Shown one piece after another: positions 45,901 through 54,579 of a stretch of DNA of 64,000 bases. Within the stretch, counting starts at the first letter, position 1. Every line of letters begins with the position of its first letter. Location of the stretch: NCBI RefSeq assembly GCF_018397995.1, contig NZ_BBQH01000035.1:19705-83704 (forward strand), written 5' to 3'. This DNA comes from Rhizomonospora bruguierae (lineage in GTDB: Bacteria; Actinomycetota; Actinomycetes; Mycobacteriales; Micromonosporaceae). Position numbers and translations under genes: made by a program. The notes beneath the pieces were generated by a model that made no database searches, was not told where the DNA came from, and saw only the letters and a list, made by a program, of their open reading frames with translations.

Positions 45901-46300
45901 GTGCCCGCCTTTCGTTCACGACTGCGGTGCTTCCTCCGCGGCCACCAGCCGGCGCGCTCCGGGCGCTCCTCGCGCTCACAGAGCCCGCCTTTCGTTCACG
46001 ACTGCGGTGCTTCCTCCGCGGCCACCAGCCGGCGCGCTCCGGGCGCTCCTCGCGCTCACAGAGCCCGCCTTTCGTTCACGACTGCGGTGCTTCCTCCGCG
46101 GCCACCAGCCGGCGCGCTCCGGGCGCTCCTCGCGCTCACAGAGCCCGCCTTTCGTTCACGACTGCGGTGCTTCCTCCGCGGCCACCGGCCGGCGCGCTCC
46201 GGGCGCTCCTCGCGCTCACAGAGCCCGCCTTTCGTTCACGACTGCGGTGCTTCCTCCGCGGCCACCGGCCGGCGCGCTCCGGGCGCTCCTCGCGCTCACA
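45901..46300 (-). repeat. Five 80-bp tandem repeats between pknG and the upstream gene
   Basis: Units begin at 45901, 45981, 46061, 46141 and 46221 and are almost identical. The only internal difference is one base (accAgcc in units 1-3, accGgcc in units 4-5), plus the junction base of unit 1. There are no spacers, so it is not CRISPR. Read on the minus strand each unit carries AAAGG eight bases before a GTG and a 27-codon frame that ends four bases into the next unit. The single internal variant is synonymous in that frame. Confidence 0.97.
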
Positions 46301-46308
46301 GTGCTCAT
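46216..46308 (-). CDS. First of five chained mini-ORFs leading into pknG
   Basis: The ATG at 46306-46308 overlaps the stop of the upstream gene as ATGA. The 30-residue product ends GGSTAVVNERRAL. Four more mini-ORFs follow at 46136-46219, 46056-46139, 45976-46059 and 45896-45979. They have identical 27-residue products (MSARSARSAPAGGRGG then STAVVNERRAL), and each overlaps the next by GTGA. The last overlaps the pknG GTG in the same way. The peptides are basic and Ala/Gly/Ser rich, with no recognised family. Whether they are made, or only the overlaps matter, cannot be told from sequence. Confidence 0.4.
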   Translation of the reverse strand: MSTVSARSARSAPAGGRGGSTAVVNERRAL

Positions 46309-47525
46309 CCCCGTTCGCTCAGTTCGTTGAGGTACCGCTGGTAGGCGACCAGCGCCCGGGTCGCGGCGGGCAGGTCGCAGGGGCTGACGTAGAGCAGGTC
46401 CTCGGCGGCGCGGTGCCGCTCGGCCAGCCCGGCGTGCTCGGCGAAGCCCATCCGCGCGGCCTTGGCCCGGTACGCGTCCAGCCGGCCGCGCAGCTCGGTG
46501 CGCCGGTCCAGCAGCCCGTCCGCGGCGACCTTGAGCTGCTCGGCGCGTTGCAGGCCGGCGGCCGCGGCCCGCTCCGCCGCCGCCAACTCGGTGGCCAGCC
46601 GCCCCCACCGCCGTTCCCGGAAGAGCTGGTCGAGCTGGGCCAGGTGGGCGCGCAGGCCGGGGTCGGCGTCCGGCACCGCCGGCAGGCCGGTGTTGACGAT
46701 CTTCTCGTTGGCGACGGCGCACGCGCGGGCGGCCGCGTCCTCCGCCGCCTCCACGCCCGCGATCGCCGCGCGCAGCCGGTCCGCCCGCTCCGGGTACGTG
46801 TCGGCCAGCGACGCCAGCGCGGCGACCTCGGCGCGGGCGGCGTCCGCCCCGGTGGTCACCTCGGCGAGGCGGGCGCGCAGCGCCGGCTCCCCGGGCGCCC
46901 CCGGCACGACCGCGAGCGGATCCGCGAACGCCTCCCGCTGCGCGTCGGCCAGGCGGGCGTCCAGGCGGTCCAGCGCGGCGACCGGGGCGTCCTCCGGCCC
47001 CAGGCCGGTCGCCCGCTCACGCAGCCGGGTGAGCGCCTCCGCCACCGGGCCGAACGCCGCCGCGAGCCCGGACATCGCCGAGTCCAATGTGGTCAGCCGG
47101 TGGACCGCGTCGGCCACGCCCGCCTCCGCCTGCCGCGCCAACTCCATCAGCGGCAGCCGCACCGCACCGGGCGGTGCGGCGCCGTCCGGCACCATCCCGT
47201 CCGGGCCGATCGGGATCACCGGCGCCCGCAGCAGCACGGTCAACTCGGCCAGTTCGCTGTCGCCCGGCTTGGCGCGCTGCGCGCGGACCGTCCGCACCTG
47301 CTCCAGGCTCGCGCCGAGCGCGTTGAACCGGGACCACAGCACGTCGATCGCGGCGCGCAGGTCAGCGACGAACCGCTGCGTGTACCCGGTCAGGCCGGGA
47401 ACGTCGAGCGCGGTGCGTCCGGGGTGGTTGTCCACCGCGTACATCGCCGCCGAGATCCGGTCGTGCGCGGCGACCAGCGCCACGATGGCGCCGTCCACCT
47501 CGTCGCGGCCCAGCGGTGCGGTCAC
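46305..47525 (-). CDS. Helical protein of the pknG cluster, function unknown
   Basis: 406 residues, mostly Ala/Leu/Arg/Glu-rich helices with coiled-coil character (for example LARLAEVTTGADAARAEVAALASLAD-like segments and ERRWGRLATELAAAERAAAA). I see no membrane segment and no signal peptide, so it is probably cytoplasmic. No catalytic motif is recognised. The GTG at 47523-47525 lies 5 nt after the glnH stop and the 3' end joins the 80-bp array. It may bridge the GlnX/GlnH sensor and PknG, which is inference from position only. Confidence 0.8.
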   Translation of the reverse strand: MTAPLGRDEVDGAIVALVAAHDRISAAMYAVDNHPGRTALDVPGLTGYTQRFVADLRAAIDVLWSRFNALGASLEQVRTVRAQRAKPGDSELAELTVLLRAPVIPIGPDGMVPDGAAPPGAVRLPLMELARQAEAGVADAVHRLTTLDSAMSGLAAAFGPVAEALTRLRERATGLGPEDAPVAALDRLDARLADAQREAFADPLAVVPGAPGEPALRARLAEVTTGADAARAEVAALASLADTYPERADRLRAAIAGVEAAEDAAARACAVANEKIVNTGLPAVPDADPGLRAHLAQLDQLFRERRWGRLATELAAAERAAAAGLQRAEQLKVAADGLLDRRTELRGRLDAYRAKAARMGFAEHAGLAERHRAAEDLLYVSPCDLPAATRALVAYQRYLNELSERG

Positions 47526-47530
47526 CGTGC

Positions 47531-48505
47531 TCAATCCCGGTACTTGGCGGGCGGTGGCGACGCCGGGCCGAGCGCGGTGAGCCACTTGTCGTAGAGCCGG
47601 TTCCAGGTGCCGTCCGCGCGCATCCGCTCCAGCACGCCGTTGATGAACCGGACCAGATCGGTCGAGGTGAGCTTCACGCCGATCCCGTACGGCTCGTCGC
47701 TGAACCGCTTGCCGACCACGGCGGTGTTCGGGTCCTGGGCGGCGAGGCCGGCCAGGATGCTGTCGTCGGTGGAGACCGCGGCCACCTGGTTCTGCTGGAG
47801 CATCACCAGGCAGTCGGTCCAGTCCGGCACCGAGACCAGGCTCGGCTTGGCCGGGGACGCGGCCAGGTTCACGATCGACGTGCTGCCCGCCGCCGCGCAC
47901 ACCTTCCGGCCCCGCAACCCGTCGATGTCGGTGATCCCGGATGCCTTGTTCACCAGGATCCGCTGCCCCGCGGTGAAGTACTCGGTGGAGAAGGCCACCT
48001 GCTTCCACCGGGCGCAGTTGACCGTCATGGTCTGCACCACGATGTCCACGGTGCCGTCCTGCAGCGACGGTATCCGCGCCGCCGAGTTCGTGGCCCGGAA
48101 CTGGATCTTGTTGGGGTCGCCGAAGATGGCCCGGGCGACCTCCCGCGCCACGTCCACGTCGAAGCCGGTCAGCTCGCCGCTGGCCGGATCGCGGAAGCCG
48201 AACCGGTAGCTGTTCTGGTCCACCCCGGCGATCAGCCGGCCGCGCGCGGCGATCGTCGCCATCGTCGAGCCCGCCGGCATGCTCCCCGGCTTCGGCAGCT
48301 CGCCGGACGGGCGCAGGCTCGCCCGGGCGTCGCAGCCGGTGTCGGCGGCGTCCGCGGTCGGCACGTCCGCCGGGTCCTTCGCGCCGACCGGCATCGGCGC
48401 CGCCTGCACGTCGGCCGCGCCGGGCAGCGCCGCCGGGCCCCCGCCGCACGCCGCCATCGCCAGCGCCGCCGCCAGCGCCCCCGCCGCCGCGAGCATCCTG
48501 CGCAT
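47531..48505 (-). CDS. glnH: GlnH-like amino-acid-binding lipoprotein
   Basis: 324 residues. A lipoprotein signal peptide ends LAMAAC with the lipidated cysteine at residue 20. The mature part is a family 3 solute-binding domain (LIAGVDQNSYRFGFRDPASG, then GFDVDVAREVARAIFGDP). There are no ABC permease or ATPase genes beside it. In mycobacteria GlnH binds aspartate, glutamate and related amino acids and signals through GlnX to PknG rather than transport. The same three genes are present here, which supports that role. It starts 11 nt after glnX. Confidence 0.92.
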   Translation of the reverse strand: MRRMLAAAGALAAALAMAACGGGPAALPGAADVQAAPMPVGAKDPADVPTADAADTGCDARASLRPSGELPKPGSMPAGSTMATIAARGRLIAGVDQNSYRFGFRDPASGELTGFDVDVAREVARAIFGDPNKIQFRATNSAARIPSLQDGTVDIVVQTMTVNCARWKQVAFSTEYFTAGQRILVNKASGITDIDGLRGRKVCAAAGSTSIVNLAASPAKPSLVSVPDWTDCLVMLQQNQVAAVSTDDSILAGLAAQDPNTAVVGKRFSDEPYGIGVKLTSTDLVRFINGVLERMRADGTWNRLYDKWLTALGPASPPPAKYRD

Positions 48506-48516
48506 CCCGATCCCCC

Positions 48517-49863
48517 TCACCGGTACTCGGCAATCCGGCGCTGCAACCCGAGGGCCGCGCCGAGCACGATCAGCGCCGACAGCAGGACCACCCCGACGTC
48601 CACGCCGGTGAGCGCGCGACCGGCGGAGCGCGAGCGCGCCTGGAACCGGTCGCCGTTGACCGCGATCGCGTCCGCCAGGCTCTCGTCCAGGGCGGTGAAC
48701 CGGGCGCTGGTGGTGTTCTCGCCCGGGCCGACGGCCAGCTTCACGGCCTCGGTGTACGAGCCGTTGTCGTCCAGCTCGCGCACCTCGCGGTGGGTCTCGA
48801 GCCAGCGTTTCGCCTCCGCGCCCGCGGCGCGGGCCGCCTGCCCGGTCCGCGGGTCGCGCGCCTGGCCGGCGGTCAGGGCGAGCAGGCCGCCGTCGCCGTC
48901 GTTGCCGGCCAGTTGCGCCATCATCGCGACGTAGTCCTCCTCGAAGTCGCCGCCGGCCCCGCGCGCGACCAGGGTCAGCGACTCGTCGGCCCGGGCCTGC
49001 AACGCCGCCACGCGGGCCTCGACCAGGCGGTCCACCTGGGCCGAACCCTCCACCCGGCCGGCCTCCAGCCGGGCGCCGGCGACCAGCGCGGTCACCCCCA
49101 GCCAGAGGATCAGCAGCACCGCCGCCGCCGTGGCGACCAGCAGCCCGATGTTGAAGACCCGGTTGGTGCGCCGGGTCAGCCACCGCTGCGCCCAGACCAG
49201 CCCGGCGATCGTCGCCACGCCGAGCAGCACCGCGAACCAGGGGAAGCCGGCGCCACCGTCGCGGCCCCGGTCCAGATCCGCCGCGACGGACCGGTAGAGC
49301 TGCTGCGCCGCGGGCAGCAGCTGGCTGCGCATCAGGCCGGACGCCTCGCGCAGGTACGCCGCGCCGAGCGGCAGCCCCTGCCGGTTGTAGACCCGGGCGG
49401 TCTCCACCAGGCCGGTGTAGACCGGCAACTGCGCCGAGATCGTCGCCAGCGCGTCGTCCCGCCCGCCGTCGCCCTCCCGCCCGGCGGCGAGCACCGCCAG
49501 CGCCGAGGCGGCCTTCGTGACGTCCGCCTGGTACCGCGCCCGCTGCTCGGCCGGCTCCACCCCGCCGGCCAGGAACGCGCTCGCCGCGGTGGCGTCCGCG
49601 TCGGACAGCGCCCGGTACAGGTTCTGGGCCGCCACGGTGAGCTCGCCACCGCGCGTGGTCACGCCGTCGATCAGGCCGGCCCGCTGCCGCACCCCGGCGA
49701 ACGACACGACGCCGAGCAGCAGGCCCGCCGCCACCAGCGCCGCCAGGACGGCGCCGAGCCGGCGCGGGGTGCTGTCCAGCCGCGGCACCAGGCGACGCCG
49801 CGCGCCGCCCGCCCCGGGCCGCGCACCGCCGGTCGCCGGCGGCCGTGTCAGCGTCACCGTCAC
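48517..49863 (-). CDS. glnX: GlnX-like membrane sensor
   Basis: 448 residues. Four membrane helices can be seen: LGAVLAALVAAGLLLGVVSF near residue 37, FPWFAVLLGVATIAGLVWA, FNIGLLVATAAAVLLILWLGV in the middle, and GVDVGVVLLSALIVLGAALGL at the end. Two helical extracytoplasmic regions lie between them, resembling four-helix sensor domains. This matches mycobacterial GlnX, which relays GlnH binding to PknG across the membrane. First gene of the cluster; the upstream gap (49864-50016) should hold the promoter. Confidence 0.9.
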   Translation of the reverse strand: MTVTLTRPPATGGARPGAGGARRRLVPRLDSTPRRLGAVLAALVAAGLLLGVVSFAGVRQRAGLIDGVTTRGGELTVAAQNLYRALSDADATAASAFLAGGVEPAEQRARYQADVTKAASALAVLAAGREGDGGRDDALATISAQLPVYTGLVETARVYNRQGLPLGAAYLREASGLMRSQLLPAAQQLYRSVAADLDRGRDGGAGFPWFAVLLGVATIAGLVWAQRWLTRRTNRVFNIGLLVATAAAVLLILWLGVTALVAGARLEAGRVEGSAQVDRLVEARVAALQARADESLTLVARGAGGDFEEDYVAMMAQLAGNDGDGGLLALTAGQARDPRTGQAARAAGAEAKRWLETHREVRELDDNGSYTEAVKLAVGPGENTTSARFTALDESLADAIAVNGDRFQARSRSAGRALTGVDVGVVLLSALIVLGAALGLQRRIAEYR

Positions 49864-49915
49864 CCGCCACCACCCTCTCCACTCCCGCGCACCCGGCCGG
49901 GGCGCCGACGGACCC

Positions 49916-49929
49916 AGATCTTGGTATCG
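49916..49929. repeat. Copy of the AT-rich 14-mer found in the nusB hairpin
   Basis: AGATCTTGGTATCG occurs here and, on the opposite strand, at 19134-19147 as an arm of the hairpin beside nusB. Here there is no inverted partner. It lies in the upstream region of glnX. Confidence 0.6.
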
Positions 49930-50016
49930 GGCATCAACATAGTCAACGCGCTCAAGCCCGGCCTGCCCGTTGCGCGGTGAGGTGTGCGCGAAGGTCCGGC
50001 GCGGGACGGCGGGCGG

Positions 50017-50328
50017 TCAGCCGCGACGCCCGGTCGTCCACCGGCGGGCGAGGAAGTCCCGCTGCCCCCGCTGCGCGACCTCCTGCGCCTCCCGCAGCGC
50101 CTCCAGCACCCGCGCCGAGAGGTCCTGAGGGGACAGGGACATGCCGTCCGGCTGGATGTCCACGGCCAGCACCATCCCGCACCCGTCGATCCGTGCGGTC
50201 ACCGTCCCGTCCGCCGCCGCGCCGGTGTGGTGCCGCCCGGCCATCTCGGCGAACAGCCGGTCCACTCGCTGTCGCCCCGCGCGCCGCGCGGCCTCCGCCT
50301 CCCGCATGCGCTCCAGGTCATCCTGCAT
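50017..50328 (-). CDS. YbaB/EbfC-like DNA-binding protein
   Basis: 103 residues from an ATG with GGGGAGG five bases upstream. The fold pattern is an N-terminal helix (DDLERMREAEAARRAGRQRVDRLFAEM), a beta hairpin (GTVTARIDGCGMVLAVDIQPDGM) and C-terminal helices (LSARVLEALREAQEVAQRG). That is the layout of YbaB/EbfC family proteins, which bind DNA or, in actinobacteria, accompany secretion loci. It is not next to recR/dnaX, so it is a paralogue rather than the housekeeping copy. Confidence 0.7.
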   Translation of the reverse strand: MQDDLERMREAEAARRAGRQRVDRLFAEMAGRHHTGAAADGTVTARIDGCGMVLAVDIQPDGMSLSPQDLSARVLEALREAQEVAQRGQRDFLARRWTTGRRG

Positions 50329-50450
50329 GATCGCCTCCCCACGGCACCGAGACGCCGCGATCATATCGGCAGTGGGTGACGCCGCCTGCACGGACCGTCC
50401 GCACCGGGCCGGCGGGGCGGTCCGGTGCGCTGCGGACGGGGGCCGGCCGG

Positions 50451-51773
50451 TCAGGCCGGAGACTGGGCGATGAGCGGGTCGAGATCCTCGGCGGGCGGGG
50501 TCCAGGCGTCGGCCGCCGCCTCGACCTGCTCGCCGGAGCGGATGTCCTTCACCGTGTCGGGCTCGCCGGGGAACCACACGTACGGGATGCCGCGCCGCTC
50601 GGCGAAGCGGATCTGCTTGCCGTACTTCGCGGGCACGGGGGCGACCTCGGTGGGGATGCCCCGGGCCCGCAGCGCGGTGGCGATCCGTCCGGCCGCGCGC
50701 CGGTCGTCCTCGCCGGGCAGGGCGACCAGGACGCAGGTCGGCACCGAGCGGGTCGCGGTCAGCGCGTTGCGGCCGAACAGCAGCCCGAGCAGGCGGGTGA
50801 CCCCGATCGACATGCCGACGCCGGGGTACCGCTCGGTGCCGGAGGTCGCGAGGTTGTCGTATCGGCCGCCGGAGCCGACCGAGCCGAAGCGCTCGTAGCC
50901 ACGCAGTTGGGTCTCGTAGACGGTGCCGGTGTAGTAGTCCAGGCCGCGGGCGATCCGCAGGTCCGCGACGCAGAGGCCGGGCGCGTGCTCGGCGGCTGCC
51001 TCGATCACCTGGACCAGTTCGCCCAGCCCCTCGTCCAGCAGCGGGTCGCGGACGCCGAGGGCGAGCACCCGGTCGGCGAAGGACGGGTCCGGCGCGCTGA
51101 TCTCGGCCAGGGACAGGCACATCCGGGCCTGCGCCTCGGTGGCGCCCGCGCTGGTCATGAGCAGGTCCGCAACCTTCCCCGGACCGATCTTGTCGAGTTT
51201 GTCCACGGCGCGCAGGGCCGCCTCCGGATCCCCGATGCCCAGGCCCCGGTAGAAACCCTCGCAGACCTTGCGGTTGTTCACCTGGATGCGGACCGGCGGG
51301 ATCGGCAGGCCACCGAGCGCGTCCCCGAGCACCAGGGGCATCTCGACGTCGTAGTGGAACGGCAGCGTGTCCCGGTCGACCACGTCGATGTCGGCCTGGA
51401 CGAACTCGCGGTACCGGCCCTCCTGCGGCCGCTCGCCGCGCCACGCCTTCTGGATCTGGTAGCGGCGGAACGGGAAGTGCAGCCGCCCGGCGTTCTCCAG
51501 GACGTACCGGGCGAACGGGACGGTCATGTCGAAGTGCAGCCCGAGGGACGCCTCCTCGTCGTCGCCGCCGTGCAGGCGGCGCAGCACGTAGACCTCCTTG
51601 GAGGTCTCCCCCTTGCGCAGCAACTGGTCCAGCGGCTCGACCGCGCGGGTCTCCACCGACGCGTAGCCGTACAGTTCGAAGGTGCGCTGGATGCGGGCCA
51701 GGACCCGCTGCTCGACGATGCGCTGGGCGGGCAGCCACTCGGGGAAGCCGGACAGCGGCATGGGCTTGCTCAT
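50451..51773 (-). CDS. hisS: Histidyl-tRNA synthetase
   Basis: 440 residues. Class II motifs: motif 2 in RRYQIQKAWRGERPQEGRYREFVQAD, the histidine-specific RGLDYYTGTVYE and motif 3 near GVGMSIGVTRLLGLLF. The C-terminal anticodon domain runs from CVLVALPGEDDRR. It resembles the longer HisS type that contains QVNNRKVCEGFYRGLGI. It follows the MBL hydrolase gene by 49 nt, a frequent actinobacterial pair. Confidence 0.96.
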   Translation of the reverse strand: MSKPMPLSGFPEWLPAQRIVEQRVLARIQRTFELYGYASVETRAVEPLDQLLRKGETSKEVYVLRRLHGGDDEEASLGLHFDMTVPFARYVLENAGRLHFPFRRYQIQKAWRGERPQEGRYREFVQADIDVVDRDTLPFHYDVEMPLVLGDALGGLPIPPVRIQVNNRKVCEGFYRGLGIGDPEAALRAVDKLDKIGPGKVADLLMTSAGATEAQARMCLSLAEISAPDPSFADRVLALGVRDPLLDEGLGELVQVIEAAAEHAPGLCVADLRIARGLDYYTGTVYETQLRGYERFGSVGSGGRYDNLATSGTERYPGVGMSIGVTRLLGLLFGRNALTATRSVPTCVLVALPGEDDRRAAGRIATALRARGIPTEVAPVPAKYGKQIRFAERRGIPYVWFPGEPDTVKDIRSGEQVEAAADAWTPPAEDLDPLIAQSPA

Positions 51774-51822
51774 GAGGCGAGGATCTCCAGGACTGGTCAG
51801 GCGGGAAGCGGTGGGGCGGAAG

Positions 51823-52533
51823 CTAGCGGCCGCGGGCGGGCGCGGCGGCCCGGCCTTCCAGCGCCATCCGCAGGTACGGGTTGCCGGCGCGCTCGCGGCC
51901 GATCGTGGTCGCCGGGCCGTGGCCGGGCAGGACCAGTGTCTCGTCCGCCAGCGGCAGCACCCGGTCGCGCAGGCTGGCCATCATCGCGGCGGTGTCGCCG
52001 CCGGGCAGGTCGGTGCGGCCGATCGAGCCGGCGAACAGCACGTCCCCGGTGAGGCAGACGGGCGCGCCGTCGGCGAAGCCGGGGTCGCCGGGCAGCCGGA
52101 ACATCACCGACCCGCCGGTATGGCCCGGGGCATGGTCGACCGTGACCGCCAGGCCGACCAGGTTCAGGGTGGCGCCGTCGGTCAGTTCGGCGACGTCGTC
52201 CGGCTCGGTGCAGGGCAGCCGGCCGCCGAACAGCGCGACCAGGTCGGCGGAGAGCGCCTTGGCCGGGTCGGCGAGCAGGTCGCGGTCCGCCGGGTGGATG
52301 TACGCGGGGATGCCCCGCGCGCCGCAGACGGGTACGACCGAGAACGTGTGGTCCAGGTGGCCGTGGGTCAGCAGGACCGCGGCGGGGTGCAGCCGGTGCT
52401 CGGCGAGCAGTTCCTCGAGCTGGTCGACCGCGCCGATGCCGGGATCCACGACCACGCACTGCTCCCCCGGCGCGGTGGCCACGACGTAGCAGTTCGTGCC
52501 CAGGCCCGGAGCGGGGAAGCCAGCGACGAGCAT
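51823..52533 (-). CDS. MBL-fold metallohydrolase (glyoxalase II-like)
   Basis: 236 residues. The zinc motif THGHLDHTFSV, a second histidine in DHAPGHTGGSVMF, the aspartate in LTGDVLFAGSIGRTDLPGG and the last histidine in LPGHGPATTIGRE define a glyoxalase II-type MBL enzyme. Substrate unknown; thioester hydrolysis is the usual activity. It is divergent from the cyclophilin pair and upstream of hisS. Confidence 0.9.
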   Translation of the reverse strand: MLVAGFPAPGLGTNCYVVATAPGEQCVVVDPGIGAVDQLEELLAEHRLHPAAVLLTHGHLDHTFSVVPVCGARGIPAYIHPADRDLLADPAKALSADLVALFGGRLPCTEPDDVAELTDGATLNLVGLAVTVDHAPGHTGGSVMFRLPGDPGFADGAPVCLTGDVLFAGSIGRTDLPGGDTAAMMASLRDRVLPLADETLVLPGHGPATTIGRERAGNPYLRMALEGRAAAPARGR

Positions 52534-52712
52534 CGTGGTGATCTCTCCAATTCCAGCCGCGTACCGGGGCTACACTACCGCCGCGCGCACAGGCTACCCT
52601 CACCCATTTAGTTCCCAGCTACACGCCGTACACTCTTGCGGGCGTGTGGCGCGGGCCACGCCGGCCGGGCAACCTGGCCATATCGACGTACGTGATGAGA
52701 GAGGGAGCGCGG

Positions 52713-53648
52713 GTGGCTTCCACCAGGGACCGGCAGCGCAAGTTGGCGCGCCTGAAGCACGAGCGTCAGATGGCCCGCCGGGCGGCGGCCGCACACCGGC
52801 GCCGGCGGGTCCAGGCCGGGGTCGTGGCGGGTGCGGTCGTGCTGGCGCTGGTCATGGGCGGTCTGTGGATCTTCGGGGTGTTCGACTCCGAGCCGACCAC
52901 CACGGCCTCGCCGCAGTGCCAGTGGAACGGGCAGGACGCGACCGCGAACGCGGACCTGAAGGACGTCGGCCTCCCGCCGGAGAACGGCAACCTCTCCAGC
53001 GGGCACCGGACCCTGAGCGTGTCGCTGAACGGCCAGACCGTCACGGCGGACCTCGACCTCAGCGCCTCCCCGTGCGGCGGGGCCAGCCTGAAGTACCTGG
53101 CCGACCAGGGCTTCTTCAACGGCACGACGTGCCACGAGATCACCGACGGGGCGGCGCTGCGCTGCGGCGACCCGTCCGGCACCGGCAACGGCGGCGCGGC
53201 GTACACGTTCTTCGGCGAGAACGTCCCCGACGCACCGCAGCCGAGCGAGAGCCCGAGCGCCGACCCGAGCGCCAGCGCGAGCCCCGACGCCACGCCCAGC
53301 GCGAGCCCGCCCGCGGACGCCGCCCCGGTGTACCGGCGCGGCACGGTCGCCCTGATCGGCAACCCCCCGGGCAGCTTCGGCAGCCAGTTCCTGATCTTCT
53401 TCAAGGACTTCACGCCCGCGGAGTCCCCCGCGTACTCGATCATCGGCGACGTGACCGGCGGCCAGGACGTCGTGGACGCGATCGGCAAGGCCGGCGCGGT
53501 GGACAATGGCTCCGGCGAGCAGACCAAGCCGAAGGACACCATCACGATCGACAGCCTGACGGTGACCGACCCGGGCGAGCCCACCGCCAGCCCCACGGCG
53601 GGCGCGGACGCCACCCTGGACGGGAGCGCCACCCCGAATTCGCAGTGA
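52713..53648 (+). CDS. Membrane-anchored cyclophilin-like protein, catalytic site degenerate
   Basis: 311 residues from a GTG with GAGGGAGC upstream. A basic cytoplasmic segment (RDRQRKLARLKHERQMARR) precedes one membrane helix (VVAGAVVLALVMGGLWIF), then a cyclophilin domain. The family motif FHR(x)IPGFMxQGGDP is reduced to CHEITDGAALRCGDP, with the catalytic arginine replaced by glutamate. The second motif reads GNPPGSFGSQFLIFF. A Ser/Pro/Asp-rich insert occupies about residues 175-206. It is probably not an active prolyl isomerase. Tandem paralogue of the next gene, 92 nt apart. Confidence 0.85.
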   Translation: MASTRDRQRKLARLKHERQMARRAAAAHRRRRVQAGVVAGAVVLALVMGGLWIFGVFDSEPTTTASPQCQWNGQDATANADLKDVGLPPENGNLSSGHRTLSVSLNGQTVTADLDLSASPCGGASLKYLADQGFFNGTTCHEITDGAALRCGDPSGTGNGGAAYTFFGENVPDAPQPSESPSADPSASASPDATPSASPPADAAPVYRRGTVALIGNPPGSFGSQFLIFFKDFTPAESPAYSIIGDVTGGQDVVDAIGKAGAVDNGSGEQTKPKDTITIDSLTVTDPGEPTASPTAGADATLDGSATPNSQ

Positions 53649-53740
53649 GCAGACGACGAACCCCAACGAGCACGTGACCGGCCGGCGGTCCTGACGGCTT
53701 TCGACGGCCCCACCCCATAGCAGGTCCAGGAGGAACGACC

Positions 53741-54562
53741 GTGACGTCCACCAGGGAGCGCCAGCGCGCGGCGGCGCGGGCCCGCCTCGAGCGGCAGATG
53801 AGCGAACGGGCGGCGGCCGCCCGCAAGCGGCGCCAGGTCCAGACCGGCATCGGCGCGGGAGTGGCGGTCCTGCTCGTCGCCGCCGGCGCGGTCTGGGCGG
53901 TGGCCAAGTTCGCCGGCGGCGACGACAAGCCCGCCGCGACCGCCAACGGCGCCACCTGCGCCTGGACCGAGGTGCCCCCGGAGGAGCGCAGCCCGCAGGT
54001 CGTGGACGCCGGCCTGCCGCCGACCACCGACCTCCCGAACAACGGGACGCAGGTGATGAAGGTGGACACCAACCTCGGCGCCCTCAACGTGAAGATCAAC
54101 CTGGCCAAGGCGCCCTGCATCGCGGCCAACTTCCGGAACCTGGCCAGCAAGAACATCCTGAACGACAGCCGGTGTCACCGCGCGTTCCCGGGCATGCTCC
54201 AGTGCGGCGACCCGAGCGCGAAGGGCACCGGCTGGCGCGAGACGGACGGCACCGGCGGCCCCTCGTACCGGTTCGAGGACGAGAACCTGCCCACCAACGA
54301 CAAGCCGGCCTACCCCCGCGGCGTGGTGGCCATGGCGAACAGCGGGCCGGGCACCAACGGCAGCCAGTTCTTCTTCATCTCCCAGGACACCGAACTGAAC
54401 GGGCCGAACTACGCGGTCATCGGCACGGTCGACGAGGACGGCCTGAAGATCCTGGACGAGGTCGACAAGGAGGGCAACGACGCCGCCGGCGGGGACGGCA
54501 CCGGCCACCCCAAGAAGGACGTCACCATCAAGTCGATCACCATGGAGCCGGTCCAGGACTGA
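53741..54562 (+). CDS. Membrane-anchored peptidyl-prolyl cis-trans isomerase, cyclophilin type
   Basis: 273 residues. GTG start with AGGAGGA six bases upstream. Same layout as the preceding gene: basic tail (STRERQRAAARARLERQMSER), one membrane helix (IGAGVAVLLVAAGAVWAVAKF), cyclophilin domain outside. The active-site arginine is retained in CHRAFPGMLQCGDP, and AMANSGPGTNGSQFFF is intact, so it should isomerise proline bonds in exported proteins. It ends at a strong hairpin shared with rel. Confidence 0.93.
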   Translation: MTSTRERQRAAARARLERQMSERAAAARKRRQVQTGIGAGVAVLLVAAGAVWAVAKFAGGDDKPAATANGATCAWTEVPPEERSPQVVDAGLPPTTDLPNNGTQVMKVDTNLGALNVKINLAKAPCIAANFRNLASKNILNDSRCHRAFPGMLQCGDPSAKGTGWRETDGTGGPSYRFEDENLPTNDKPAYPRGVVAMANSGPGTNGSQFFFISQDTELNGPNYAVIGTVDEDGLKILDEVDKEGNDAAGGDGTGHPKKDVTIKSITMEPVQD

Positions 54563-54579
54563 ACGCCCCCCGGCTGATC

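Noticed and set aside
45901..46300. CRISPR array
   Set aside because: The 80-bp units are directly adjacent with no unique spacers, and no cas genes are near.
47531..48505. Part of a glutamine ABC importer
   Set aside because: No permease or ATPase gene adjacent; neighbours match the GlnX/GlnH/PknG signalling set.
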